NCBI RefSeq assembly: GCF_003996855.1
Contig: NZ_NRQY01000001.1
Span: 2,361,943 to 2,425,942 of the forward strand
Direction of reading: 5' to 3'
From: Morganella morganii
Lineage (GTDB): Bacteria > Pseudomonadota > Gammaproteobacteria > Enterobacterales > Enterobacteriaceae
DNA length: 64,000 nt
Shown here: positions 39,084-46,695 of the stretch, piece by piece
How positions within the stretch are numbered: the first letter of the stretch is position 1
Layout: each line of letters opens with the position of its first letter
Notes under the pieces: model-generated
What the model saw: the letters and a program-made list of their open reading frames with translations, nothing else
What the model was told of the DNA's origin: nothing
Databases searched by the model: none
Program-made: the position numbers and the translations under genes

Positions 39084-39752
39084 ATGGCCAAAACGAAGTT
39101 AACATTCCGGCTGCATAAAACAGCCATTATTCTGATTTGTCTCGCCCTGATGGTGTGTCTGTTGCAGGGCGTGTCTTATTTCAGCCGCGTACACCAGCAG
39201 TCGTCAATGGATCAGTTTAATGAACTGGCCTATTCACTGGCACAGCAGGTGGCGTTTAACCTTTCCGATGCTATAGACGATAACGGGAAAGTGCTCAATA
39301 AGAAACAAATTACAGCAAATTTAGCGCAGCTGACTACCAACAGCCGTATTCTCGATGCCACAGTATATCAGGATGACGGGGTGCAGATAGCCGGCAGCGG
39401 AGAGAGTATTACTGTCCGTGACCGGCTGGCGCTGGACGGACAAAAAGCCGGCAGTTATTTTAATCATCAGATTGTCGCTGCTATCCCCGGGAAAAAAGGC
39501 CCGAAAGGCTTCCTGCGCCTGACCATCGATACCCACCGTCTGGCCACGGAATCCACCCAGGTGGATAACACCACTAACCTGCTGCGGGTGATGTTACTTC
39601 TCGCCCTCGGTATCGGCTTTGTGCTGGCCAACAATCTGCTGCAATTGACCCCGAGCCGCTGGCAGCAATCCCTGTATCTGCTGACCGCCAATCTGAAAAA
39701 TGAAGATGAGAAGCAGGGAAATAAAACGGAAGATAAAGAAAAGGGGGAATAA
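39084..39752 (+). CDS. smp: Membrane protein Smp (YtjB)
   Basis: Inner-membrane protein of unknown function, encoded next to serB in many enterobacteria. One membrane helix near the N-terminus (about 11-33), a periplasmic domain of about 130 residues, a second helix near 165-185, then a charged cytoplasmic tail rich in Lys and Glu. 222 residues. Confidence 0.85.
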   Translation: MAKTKLTFRLHKTAIILICLALMVCLLQGVSYFSRVHQQSSMDQFNELAYSLAQQVAFNLSDAIDDNGKVLNKKQITANLAQLTTNSRILDATVYQDDGVQIAGSGESITVRDRLALDGQKAGSYFNHQIVAAIPGKKGPKGFLRLTIDTHRLATESTQVDNTTNLLRVMLLLALGIGFVLANNLLQLTPSRWQQSLYLLTANLKNEDEKQGNKTEDKEKGE

Positions 39753-39798
39753 TTTCCCCCAAAAGCGGGCGCTGAGCGCCCCGGCAGATATGATTGTT

Positions 39799-39832
39799 CA
39801 GTGTATACGCTGATATCCGGTGTATACACCGG
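39799..39832. repeat. Tandem palindromes with GTATAC core
   Basis: CAGTGTATACGCTG (39799-39812, imperfect) and CCGGTGTATACACCGG (39817-39832, perfect 16-base palindrome) have centres 19 bases apart, almost two helical turns. They lie between the 3' ends of smp and the decayed gene pair. Possibly a protein-binding site; no known operator is recognised. Confidence 0.45.
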
Positions 39833-39902
39833 GTCTGTGAAATCCGAAAAATAAATTAGTGCCGGAGTGATTAAACCACGACAGTCCCGCCAGTACGGAT
39901 TT

Positions 39903-40468
39903 TTACGGGAATAGCTCTGATAAAATTTCTCTTTTGCTTTTTGTATCCAACGGTTGGAGATCATCCGCAAACTTACTATTTTTTATATACTCTTCTTTTT
40001 CCGTTTGATACTTCGGGCTCTCTGATAAGTACAGAGCCATTATATAATCAATATCTTTTTCTTTCTTTTTATTTTTGATTTCTATATATGATGTATAATA
40101 GTCAGCCACCTCTTCTCCCAACCTATCCATTAATATGCATTTTAATAATGAAAATCGCCCTTCTTCATCATTATGAATTTCATTTATTTCTGATAATGCA
40201 AGATCGTATTGCCTTTCGCCAACCAACCCACTGATATAAATATTAGCTATATTCATATCCGTTTTATTTTCTTCTTTTATTTTTTTATTTCATTTAAAAT
40301 TTTATTTTTCTCATCTGTGCTATCCGCAAAAGTTAACTTCATAATTAAATCAGATGCAACTTTTATACCATTGCTATCATACTCATTCGCAAGTGATTTA
40401 TTTACACTTATTGATAATATAAGTAATGAGAATGCCAGCACTATCCATTTTAATTTTATCAATGTCAT
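39903..40468 (-). pseudogene. Exported unknown protein, frameshifted; second gene of an AT-rich pair
   Basis: Starts at ATG 40468 with GGTGA five bases upstream. A signal peptide is clear (LIKLKWIVLAFSLLILSIS, cleavage near SLA-NE). After LNEIKK the frame ends in a run of seven A (about 40273-40279); one more A would join it to the next frame, giving KIKEENKTDMNIANIYISG and on to SELFP. About 188 codons if repaired. The sequence is Lys-, Glu- and Ile-rich and very AT-rich compared with its surroundings, suggesting horizontal transfer. No family recognised. An exported partner of the upstream gene, perhaps an immunity protein, is only a guess. Confidence 0.6.
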
Positions 40469-40472
40469 ATTA

Positions 40473-40823
40473 TCACCATTTAAATTTGCTTAATTTTATC
40501 GTTTTTGTTGAACTCCCCGGGAATGGGACTACACTACCAATAGGTATATCATCTACACCCATTGCCCATGATTCGCCTTTTTTCATTTCCAGAATATACT
40601 TTTTATAATTTAAATTATTTGATATTACACACCAGAATAATAACTTACCGGAACCTGCTGCTTTTGCCGCATTACTTTTACCTAATGCTGATACTCTTAT
40701 TTTCTTTCCGTTATTATTATCTTATTCATTTACTATTAGTGTAATTGCGTAACTGACGTGAATACCAACGCCTTCTATTCTTAAGTCGGCGAGCTGCGAG
40801 AAATAAAATCTTTTAATAGCCAT
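40473..40823 (-). pseudogene. Unknown gene with in-frame stop; first gene of an AT-rich pair
   Basis: ATG at 40823 has an excellent ribosome site (AAGGA, six bases). The frame runs MAIKRFYFSQLADLRIEGVG, then TAA at codon 34 (40724-40722), then continues in the same frame as DNNNGKKIRVSALGKSNAAK and GESWAMGVDDIPIGSVVPFP to TGA at 40473. That is 116 codons. The next gene starts four bases after this stop, so they form an operon. Base composition is as AT-rich as its partner. No domain recognised. The ochre codon replaces a sense codon and leaves the rest readable, pointing to recent decay or a base-call error. Confidence 0.6.
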
Positions 40824-40934
40824 GTAAAATCCTTATTAACGGCAGAGAAACAGACTGAAAACTATAAGTACAACTCGCTGCCATTAACAGAGTGATTTAT
40901 CCTAAACTAAAGTGGCCATCGTATTAATAGTACG

Positions 40935-40962
40935 GGTGAGATTAAAGGCCGGTAAATCTCTC
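40935..40962 (-). terminator. Possible terminator of crcB
   Basis: On the minus strand GGCCGG, a ten-base loop, CCGGCC, then TTTAAT. The T run is short. Confidence 0.4.
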
Positions 40963-40994
40963 CCGGCCAACTCCTATCTTTGGATATCCCTTTT

Positions 40995-41378
40995 TTACCG
41001 GTGCTGCAACACCTGCCAGGTCAGCAGACCGAGCCAGGTCATCAGCAGGGAACTGATGACATGCAGGGCGATTTCGGCCATACCGTGGTGGATACGCCCG
41101 GCCTGGAAAGCCTGCACAATCTCGAGTGAGAAGGTCGAGAATGTCGATAACGCGCCGCAGAACCCGGTGACAATAAACAGCCGCCATTCTGCCGGAAGTG
41201 TCGGGTGCGAGGAGAAAAAGGCCACCGCCAGCCCGATAATATAACCGGCAATAATATTGGCGAGATAGGTTCCCAGCGGCATCATCGCCAGGACCGGGTT
41301 GAATTTATTACTCAACACCCAGCGGCCGAGGCCGCCGAGTACTGATCCCGCGGAAATGCTGAGGATCACATTTAACAT
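40995..41378 (-). CDS. crcB: Fluoride ion channel CrcB (Fluc)
   Basis: Small four-helix membrane protein of 127 residues that exports fluoride as a dual-topology dimer. Family motifs: SVLGGLGRWVLS, PLGTYLANIIAGYIIGL, GFCGALSTFSTFSLE. There is only a 40-base gap to the upstream gene and no fluoride riboswitch visible. Confidence 0.95.
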   Translation of the reverse strand: MLNVILSISAGSVLGGLGRWVLSNKFNPVLAMMPLGTYLANIIAGYIIGLAVAFFSSHPTLPAEWRLFIVTGFCGALSTFSTFSLEIVQAFQAGRIHHGMAEIALHVISSLLMTWLGLLTWQVLQHR

Positions 41379-41418
41379 AGAAAAACCTTACGTCATGTTT
41401 GTTTCAATGTTTCTGTGT

Positions 41419-42534
41419 TTATGCGCATTTCTTTAAAATGTCAATCTGAACAAGCCCGCACACTTCATCCAGCAGTTTAATAACCTCCACACTCATCCCG
41501 ACCATCATGGCATCCGCCGAGTTACTTTCCGGCTGCGCATTGATCTTCTGATGCAGCTCATGCGTGCTGGCCCGCAGTGCCTGAAGCTTCTCCATTGTGT
41601 CATCGTCTTTCCCCTGCACAAAGATATCAGAGAGAAGTTTCATGATCTCACTGTTACTTTTCTGTAACTGCACAATGTAGGGATTCTCGGTGTTCAGCGC
41701 ATGGGCGAAGTAGTTTTTACTGAAGGTGTCTGTCAGCAGTTCCAGTATCGCCACCAGCCGCCGGATGCGCCCGTGAATGGCTGTAAAAGTAGCCGCCGGA
41801 ACATGGGTTTCTTTGACGGCCGGTGCAATGTAGGTATTACAGGTCAGCAGTGTTGATAAGGTGTCTTTCAGCTGATTATCCCACCGCTCCGGGTCGGTAC
41901 TGCTCAGTTTCATGATGTGCTCATCATATAATCTGGCAATATCACGCAGAATGGTGCTGATATTCATCCGCCAGAACACAAACCCTTTCAGCGGCAGAAT
42001 CGCCGAGAACACCAGTGCCAGAACCGAGCCACCCACCGTCTGCGCCGAACGGATAAGCGCGGAGTCCATATCCCCGACCGGTGCAGTGGCAACGATACTG
42101 ATGGTCATTCCGATCAGCATGCCGACATACATGTTTTTTCCCAGCGCAATCAGGCCGCAGACAAACATTGCAATCGTCGCCAGCGCCAGCATCAGCGGGA
42201 AAGAGTGAGTTTCCGTGTACAGCAGCAGCATCCCTATCAGCGAGCCGATAACGGTGCCGAGAGTGCGCTGCATCGAGCGGATCAGCACATTTCCCCAGTA
42301 CGGCATCGGCATCAGGATAGAGATTAGTGTCATAATGATGTAATCGAGCTTATCGCTGTGTAATTCCCGGAACACCATAAACGTCAGTGTAAATGCCAGT
42401 GCAATACGGATGCCGTGCAACTGTTTAAACCGGGAATAAAAGAATGACTGAGCCCGGGTGATCCCGTGGCGAGAGCATGAAAAACCCTGGGGCAGTCGTA
42501 ATCTATGCTGCCATCGCAGATGCCTTTCCCTCAC
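41419..42534 (-). CDS. FUSC-family membrane protein (YeeA-like), 5' end replaced by a transposon end
   Basis: Aromatic-acid-exporter-like family with about six N-terminal membrane helices (LHGIRIALAFTLTFMVFREL, PYWGNVLIRSMQRTLGTVIGS, CGLIALGKNMYVGMLIGM) and a soluble C-terminal half. It resembles E. coli YeeA (352 residues). The native sequence starts at about 42470 (RHGITRAQSFFYSRFKQLHG); codons before that come from the inverted repeat and 3' end of the ISKra4-type element. Only the first few native residues are missing. Expression now would need a start inside the transposase gene (ATG 42534), without a good ribosome site. Substrate unknown. Confidence 0.75.
   Translation of the reverse strand: MRERHLRWQHRLRLPQGFSCSRHGITRAQSFFYSRFKQLHGIRIALAFTLTFMVFRELHSDKLDYIIMTLISILMPMPYWGNVLIRSMQRTLGTVIGSLIGMLLLYTETHSFPLMLALATIAMFVCGLIALGKNMYVGMLIGMTISIVATAPVGDMDSALIRSAQTVGGSVLALVFSAILPLKGFVFWRMNISTILRDIARLYDEHIMKLSSTDPERWDNQLKDTLSTLLTCNTYIAPAVKETHVPAATFTAIHGRIRRLVAILELLTDTFSKNYFAHALNTENPYIVQLQKSNSEIMKLLSDIFVQGKDDDTMEKLQALRASTHELHQKINAQPESNSADAMMVGMSVEVIKLLDEVCGLVQIDILKKCA
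42471..42497 (+). repeat. Left terminal inverted repeat of ISKra4-type element
   Basis: Begins GAGAGCATGAAAAACCC and ends GGGGCAGTC; matches the right repeat with one mismatch. Confidence 0.85.
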
Positions 42535-43906
42535 ATTCTTCGTCCATCGAGAACCCCGGATACCAGCAGGCGAATTTATCCTGCAACTCGTTATTCAAAA
42601 CAGCGGTCCGGGTTTGAAGCAAGTAATACGCTCCTTTTCTGCTCCACTGCATCTGCTGTTTTTTGGCCATTCGTCTGGCAATGACTTCATTGATCGTGGA
42701 TTCCACAAACGCCGTTGAAACTGGCTCCCCATACCGGTGCATTTCACCATAGTTAGGGATCATCATCTTATTGTTACGGATGTAGGTATACATTTCATCC
42801 AGATGTTTTTTCAGGGATTTCAAGCCTGCATAGCTGAGCTCAGGGTCGTCGCAATACATGACACAATCATCAATATGCTCCAGCGCGGCGACAAAATTGC
42901 CATGCCAGAGGTATCGCTTACTGCTTTCCAGACGCTCCGAAACTCTACAACCTGTCTCCGGATCTGATGCCTGCAGACCCTTTGCATATTGCATGAGTAC
43001 CGTCAGCCGCATTGTAATATGAAACCAGTCAAGTACATGAAATGACTCAGGATACATACCAAACTGCAGCTCCCTCAGGTTATCAGCGCCGTCCGACAGA
43101 AAGAATACCTGCTGGTTAGCCTGCATTCCCTGAGCAGACAGGTGCGCCATGAGTCTGCGTTCCGGATGACAGTCGTCCTTCTGGACAAACCCAAAGCGGC
43201 GCGTGTCTTTGGGCGTTCCGACCGAAAACGATTTACCGGCAATAATTTCAAAATTACGCTTTTTGTCGTCCCGGTCGCGAACATAACCTCCATCAATCCC
43301 CACGACGAGCGGTTTCCCTGGCCTGGGCAGGTTCCCCCAGTCACGGGGGCAACCGGAAAGAAAGCCTGAATGTGATTCCGACTCAGCATCAAGACGCTGC
43401 GCCACCTGACATAAATGATTCTTCACCGTTGAAGCATTCAAACGATGCCCCACCGGCAGAATATCTTTCAGCAAACGCGTCGTCATTTCATAGGAGATCA
43501 TAGATGCCCAGCGGGTTTCTATATATTTCAGTGAGGGATGTGTGAGATCACCAGCCCAGTCACTGAGCAGACTGACGGTTTTTGTCGCACTTTCCTCGCA
43601 ATGACACCGGTACACCCTGAGCCCGGATACAGGAATAACGCCAAACAGCGTCCGGTACTGTATTTTCTGTCGGCCTTTAATTCTGCGTGCAGCAAGGCAG
43701 TGAGGGCACGGGATATGGCGGTGAGTATATTCGTCCGCCTGTAGCTGAACCACCGACTGCTGGGCCGTGTTCAGCAACTGCTTCGACTCTGAAATCGACA
43801 ACCCGATATCGTTCCTGCCACCACCTGATTTATGTAATGTCATCAGTTCTTCCGTTCGACTCATGCCTGATTCATCGGTTATGACTATCTGGAGCGTCAG
43901 TTGCAT
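42503..43906 (-). CDS. ISKra4-family transposase
   Basis: 467 residues. Near the N-terminus a zinc-binding-type motif CPHCLAARRIKGRQKIQYRT; the DDE-type core includes VVGIDGGYVRDRDD, FLSDGADNLRELQFGMYP, LDWFHITMRL and, near the C-terminus, PVSTAFVESTINEVIARRM. It reads to within a few bases of the left inverted repeat. Appears intact. Confidence 0.9.
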   Translation of the reverse strand: MQLTLQIVITDESGMSRTEELMTLHKSGGGRNDIGLSISESKQLLNTAQQSVVQLQADEYTHRHIPCPHCLAARRIKGRQKIQYRTLFGVIPVSGLRVYRCHCEESATKTVSLLSDWAGDLTHPSLKYIETRWASMISYEMTTRLLKDILPVGHRLNASTVKNHLCQVAQRLDAESESHSGFLSGCPRDWGNLPRPGKPLVVGIDGGYVRDRDDKKRNFEIIAGKSFSVGTPKDTRRFGFVQKDDCHPERRLMAHLSAQGMQANQQVFFLSDGADNLRELQFGMYPESFHVLDWFHITMRLTVLMQYAKGLQASDPETGCRVSERLESSKRYLWHGNFVAALEHIDDCVMYCDDPELSYAGLKSLKKHLDEMYTYIRNNKMMIPNYGEMHRYGEPVSTAFVESTINEVIARRMAKKQQMQWSRKGAYYLLQTRTAVLNNELQDKFACWYPGFSMDEECEGKASAMAA

Positions 43907-43942
43907 CGTTTCCTCCTGCGGTGGTGGATGGTTGTCTCCCGG

Positions 43943-44515
43943 CTACTGGTTATTCATCTGATTGCGAAGCTTATAATATGTGGAAACACCAAGGCCTGCA
44001 TGATCGCAGGCGACCCTGAGCCTGACGCCTCTGCTCCTGAGCGCGTCAATTTCCTGAATTTTTTTGATATCGGCGCAGGGCCGCCCGGTTTTTTCTCCCC
44101 GCGCCTTTTTCGCCGCGATACCATCGGCCTGCCTCTCTTTCAGTAATGCCCGTTCAAACTGGCTGAATGCGGACATCATGTGCAGTTGCAGTTCCTGCAT
44201 CGGATTGTTTGTACCGGCACTGAACGTCAGTTGCTCCTTCAAAAAAATAAGGGTAACGCCCTGGTTGCGAAGCCGGGTTGTGACAGTGCACATATCCGCC
44301 ATATTTCGGCAAAGACGATCGATGGAATGCACCAGAAGCGTATCACCAGGCCGTAATTGCCCAAGGAGTTCCTGTAATCCCGGCCGGTTTGTATCTTTCG
44401 CACTGGCATGTTCAACACAAATTTTATCTGGCTGAAAGCCCGCTTTTGACAACGCCTCTTCCTGACGAGCCGTATTTTGATCGGCCGAGCTCACCCTGAT
44501 GTAAGCATATTGCAC
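43943..44515 (-). CDS. Serine resolvase/invertase
   Basis: Small serine recombinase of 190 residues. The catalytic domain starts MQYAYIRVSSADQNTARQEE with the nucleophile Ser in RVSS; LVHSIDRLCRNMADM and FSAGTNNPMQELQLHMMSAF follow, then a C-terminal helix-turn-helix (LRVACDHAGLGVSTYYKLRN). Likely resolves cointegrates at a res site just upstream. Confidence 0.92.
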   Translation of the reverse strand: MQYAYIRVSSADQNTARQEEALSKAGFQPDKICVEHASAKDTNRPGLQELLGQLRPGDTLLVHSIDRLCRNMADMCTVTTRLRNQGVTLIFLKEQLTFSAGTNNPMQELQLHMMSAFSQFERALLKERQADGIAAKKARGEKTGRPCADIKKIQEIDALRSRGVRLRVACDHAGLGVSTYYKLRNQMNNQ

Positions 44516-44529
44516 GTAAAACCTCCGGA

Positions 44530-44650
44530 AGGTCTTTAAACATTATAGATGTTTGAAGAATAATCCATAAAAACTGATTTAGGGAGGTTTATAGACAAAT
44601 TACCGGGGATCTGCGATACATGTTAAAAACGTATACCTTTATAGACATCA
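44530..44650. promoter_or_regulatory. Candidate res site of the resolvase
   Basis: Between the resolvase start and the next gene: the palindrome AAACATTATAGATGTTT (about 44539-44555) and two further copies of TTTATAGACA (about 44588 and 44638), as expected for several resolvase dimer sites. Confidence 0.45.
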
Positions 44651-44651
44651 G

Positions 44652-45242
44652 TCAGCGACGACGACCCAGCCAGATCACTTCAGGTTCCAGCTCCGGAGAC
44701 GCAAGGTCGAGCTTGCTCAGTTGCCGATTGGTTTTGTTGCGGTTGAACCGGACAGCGTCCAGGTCGTCAATAAAGGGCCGGATCTCACCGACCGTTGTTG
44801 CATCATCCGCATTAACAATGGCCTCCAGAAACGCCAGCGTCTTATCAGCTTCATCCTCGATAGTTGCTCCGGGCATGCCATGACCGCTCATACAAAATGG
44901 TGTCTTCAGCGTTGAGTCTTCATGAATGGCCTCAACACGAATGTCATGAAGCCAGTGCTCAAAGAAGTTGTATTCGTAGGAAAATCGATCGCCGACATCA
45001 AAACTAAAATCATCAATCACTATCTGGAACGGGTTATCCGGAAAGCCAATGCCACCGTCGTAAGAGATACCGTAATCTTTGCCGTAAATATGAAACTGAT
45101 GGAGGTAGTCATCACCCCAGCCCTGCACGATCTGGAAAATGAAGTGAAGCGCGGCCAGCGACGTATCAGCAGCGATTCTTAGCCGACGCCAGACCATAGG
45201 GCTGACGCCACAAACAGCGATTTTGATGACGTAGATCTTCAT
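44652..45242 (-). CDS. Plasmid pRiA4b ORF-3 family protein
   Basis: 196 residues. Begins with the family pattern IKIAVCGVSPMVWRRLRIAAD, then LHFIFQIVQGWGDDYLHQF, DVGDRFSYEYNFFEHWLHDI and GHGMPGATIEDEAD. The family is found in several transposons and plasmids; biochemical function is unknown. It is the first gene inside the right end of the ISKra4-type element and is co-oriented with its transposase. Confidence 0.85.
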   Translation of the reverse strand: MKIYVIKIAVCGVSPMVWRRLRIAADTSLAALHFIFQIVQGWGDDYLHQFHIYGKDYGISYDGGIGFPDNPFQIVIDDFSFDVGDRFSYEYNFFEHWLHDIRVEAIHEDSTLKTPFCMSGHGMPGATIEDEADKTLAFLEAIVNADDATTVGEIRPFIDDLDAVRFNRNKTNRQLSKLDLASPELEPEVIWLGRRR

Positions 45243-45310
45243 AGCAGGGTAACGGGTATTGTGATGAAATGATGTTGGCTATTCTAGCCCCTGCAGGCGA
45301 TCCATTCGGT

Positions 45311-45337
45311 GACTGCCCCACGGTTTTTCATGCTCTC
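45311..45337 (-). repeat. Right terminal inverted repeat of ISKra4-type element
   Basis: On the plus strand it begins GACTGCCCCACGG and ends CATGCTCTC; the inverse of 42471-42497 with one mismatch. Confidence 0.85.
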
Positions 45338-45860
45338 CTCTGACAAGACCATGGTAAGTATTCAGTATGCCGCACCGGCACAGTGGTCACATAAAGAAAG
45401 CCTGACCCTGCAACTGGCTGACAGCATCATCAGCAAACAGTTACGCGGCGCACTACGTGAACAGGCCGGCGGTATTTACGCCCTGAGTTTCTCTTCTCTG
45501 CTGGCAAAACTGCCTGCGCCGTACTACAGCGCCCGGCTGAATTTCACCACTGATCCTCAGCGTGCCGCAGAAATGACGGTACTCAGCCGGAATGTGCTGA
45601 AGAAACTGAAAACAGAAGGTATCAATGAAAATGCCCTGAAAGAAGCCAAAGCCAACTGGCTGCTGGAAAAGCAGCAGGTTTACCAGAGTGCTGCTTTCTG
45701 GACAGAATCACTGGCTCAGATTGCCGGGGATGATAATGAATTTACCCGCATAATAACGGAAGAGGCGTTAATCAATCAGATTACCGCAGAAGATATTAAC
45801 CGGGCATTATCCCGCTACAGCGGTAAGAATGAAAAATTATTTATGCTCACTCCGCCATAA
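45338..45860 (+). pseudogene. C-terminal fragment of an M16-family metallopeptidase (PqqL-like)
   Basis: From SDKTMVSIQYAAPAQW to KLFMLTPP, about 174 residues, matching the last part of pitrilysin-family zinc peptidases such as PqqL: LRGALREQAGGIYALSFS, YYSARLNFTTDPQRA, LTAEDINRAL-type ending. The N-terminal domain with the HxxEH zinc site is absent; the fragment begins exactly at the transposon end. A GTG inside the inverted repeat (45309) could start a peptide but not an active enzyme. About three quarters of a normal gene is gone. Confidence 0.85.
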
Positions 45861-45866
45861 CAAAAT

Positions 45867-45894
45867 AAAGCCTCTTAACAGAGGCTTTATTATT
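45867..45894 (+). terminator. Terminator after the M16 remnant
   Basis: AAAGCCTCT, short loop, AGAGGCTTT, then ATTATTT. Confidence 0.8.
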
Positions 45895-46067
45895 TCCGCT
45901 AACTTATAAAAATAACAATCATTGTATTAACGGATAGTGAGAATATATTTTATGACATATCTCCGCATTATCACCCGAATAGGGTAGAGATAAAGACCAA
46001 CACAGTTGTTATATTTTCTGCAGGTGCCTGATTCTGTCCGGATCAGGCTATATTTCCCCTGTTCCTG

Positions 46068-46129
46068 ATAGAAGAAAGCCCCGATTACGTTTTTCAACAT
46101 AAACCGGGGCCGAATCCCTACCAGACAAT
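46068..46129 (-). ncRNA. Sok-like antisense RNA
   Basis: Minus-strand promoter TTGACT (46162-46157), 17 bases, CAAAAT (46139-46134), so RNA starts near 46129. It runs through TAGGGATTCGGCCCCGG and a stem GCCCCGG...CGGGGC followed by TTTCTTCT. Plasmid R1 Sok RNA as I recall it has TAGGGAT near its start and ends in CGGGGCTATCTTCTTTC. The RNA is fully complementary to the leader of the small peptide gene on the plus strand. Confidence 0.65.
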
Positions 46130-46167
46130 AGGGATTTTGCCTCCTTAAATTAAAGGAGTCAAGAGAA

Positions 46168-46320
46168 ATGACCAGATTACCTGTTAAAGATTCAACTGTA
46201 ATTATACTCTGCTTTATGCTTTGCGTTACAGTTACAATTAACATAACAGGCTATTTGGCGCTATCTTTTGATAGCTCGAATATACTGGTGCAGGCACAGC
46301 CACCTCATAAGGGCAGCTAG
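46168..46320 (+). CDS. Small hydrophobic peptide, candidate hok-type toxin
   Basis: 50 residues, MTRLPVKDSTVIILCFMLCV onward, with one predicted membrane helix (about 10-32) and tail SSNILVQAQPPHKGS. Ribosome site AAAGGAGTCAAGAGAA is strong but sits in a small stem CTCCTT / AAGGAG. The leader has stems like hok mRNAs: GCCTGAT / ATCAGGC (46026-46048), the Sok-target stem, and TCCCTA / TAGGGA (46115-46133). Unlike known Hok peptides it lacks the SLCE cysteine motif and the AYE ending, so the toxin itself is divergent or different. Membrane toxicity is inference. Confidence 0.6.
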   Translation: MTRLPVKDSTVIILCFMLCVTVTINITGYLALSFDSSNILVQAQPPHKGS

Positions 46321-46325
46321 TGCTG

Positions 46326-46352
46326 AGGGGGGAGAAATCCCCCCGTTTCTCT
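46326..46352 (+). terminator. Hairpin after the small peptide gene
   Basis: GGGGGGAGAAATCCCCCC followed by GTTTCTCTCT: a six-pair G:C stem directly after the stop codon. Confidence 0.6.
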
Positions 46353-46423
46353 CTGTTGCAGGTAGCGGTTAATCAGGCACCTTATTTTACTTTCTTATTA
46401 ACTTACTCATGTGTTCTTTTAAT

Positions 46424-46636
46424 ATGATAAAAATACCAGAATTACCCATAATTATTTTTAACTTTATAATATCCGTCGCAAGGATAATCAGCTTATCCTT
46501 CATGGTAGTATTATTGACATTAATTATATTCATAACCTACGCCAAAGTTATCAATAAAACCTGTGATTTTAGTTTTAAAATTACGATAGGAAATGGTGTT
46601 TCAGAAATTTATACCGGACCTGATAACAGTAAATAA
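46424..46636 (+). CDS. Small membrane protein, unknown
   Basis: 70 residues from ATG 46424: MIKIPELPIIIFNFIISVAR and a further hydrophobic stretch (SLSFMVVLLTLIIFITYA), then a polar tail ending YTGPDNSK. Very AT-rich. No ribosome site is visible before this ATG or before the ATG at 46409, so translation is uncertain. It lies between the hok-like locus and deoD and ends just before a terminator. Confidence 0.4.
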   Translation: MIKIPELPIIIFNFIISVARIISLSFMVVLLTLIIFITYAKVINKTCDFSFKITIGNGVSEIYTGPDNSK

Positions 46637-46638
46637 TA

Positions 46639-46680
46639 AAAAAACCGCTGCCGGGTAATAATACCGGCAACGGTTTTTAT
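46639..46680. terminator. Bidirectional terminator between the small ORF and deoD
   Basis: AACCGCTGCCGG pairs with CCGGCAACGGTT (one mismatch); T runs in both directions. Ends the deo transcript on the minus strand. Confidence 0.85.
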
Positions 46681-46695
46681 AATGACTGAAATAAA

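Larger units (their letters stand above)
42471..45337 (-). mobile_element. ISKra4-family transposon, ISKpn19-like
   Basis: About 2,867 bp. Imperfect 27-base inverted repeats at the ends, starting GAGAGCATGAAAAACC at 42471 and reading the same (one mismatch) inward from 45337. Cargo: transposase, serine resolvase and a pRiA4b ORF-3 family gene, all on the minus strand. This layout and size fit ISKpn19 as I remember it. The bases flanking the two ends (left CCCGTGGC, right CTCTGACA) show no target duplication, and both flanking genes are truncated, so a deletion next to the element is likely. Confidence 0.85.

Noticed and set aside
41379..41418. Fluoride riboswitch before crcB
   Set aside because: Only 40 bases separate crcB from the upstream gene and the riboswitch core is not seen.
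45927..46244. Minus-strand frame of 105 codons over the hok-like locus
   Set aside because: Antisense to the structured leader and peptide; explained better by the Sok-like RNA.
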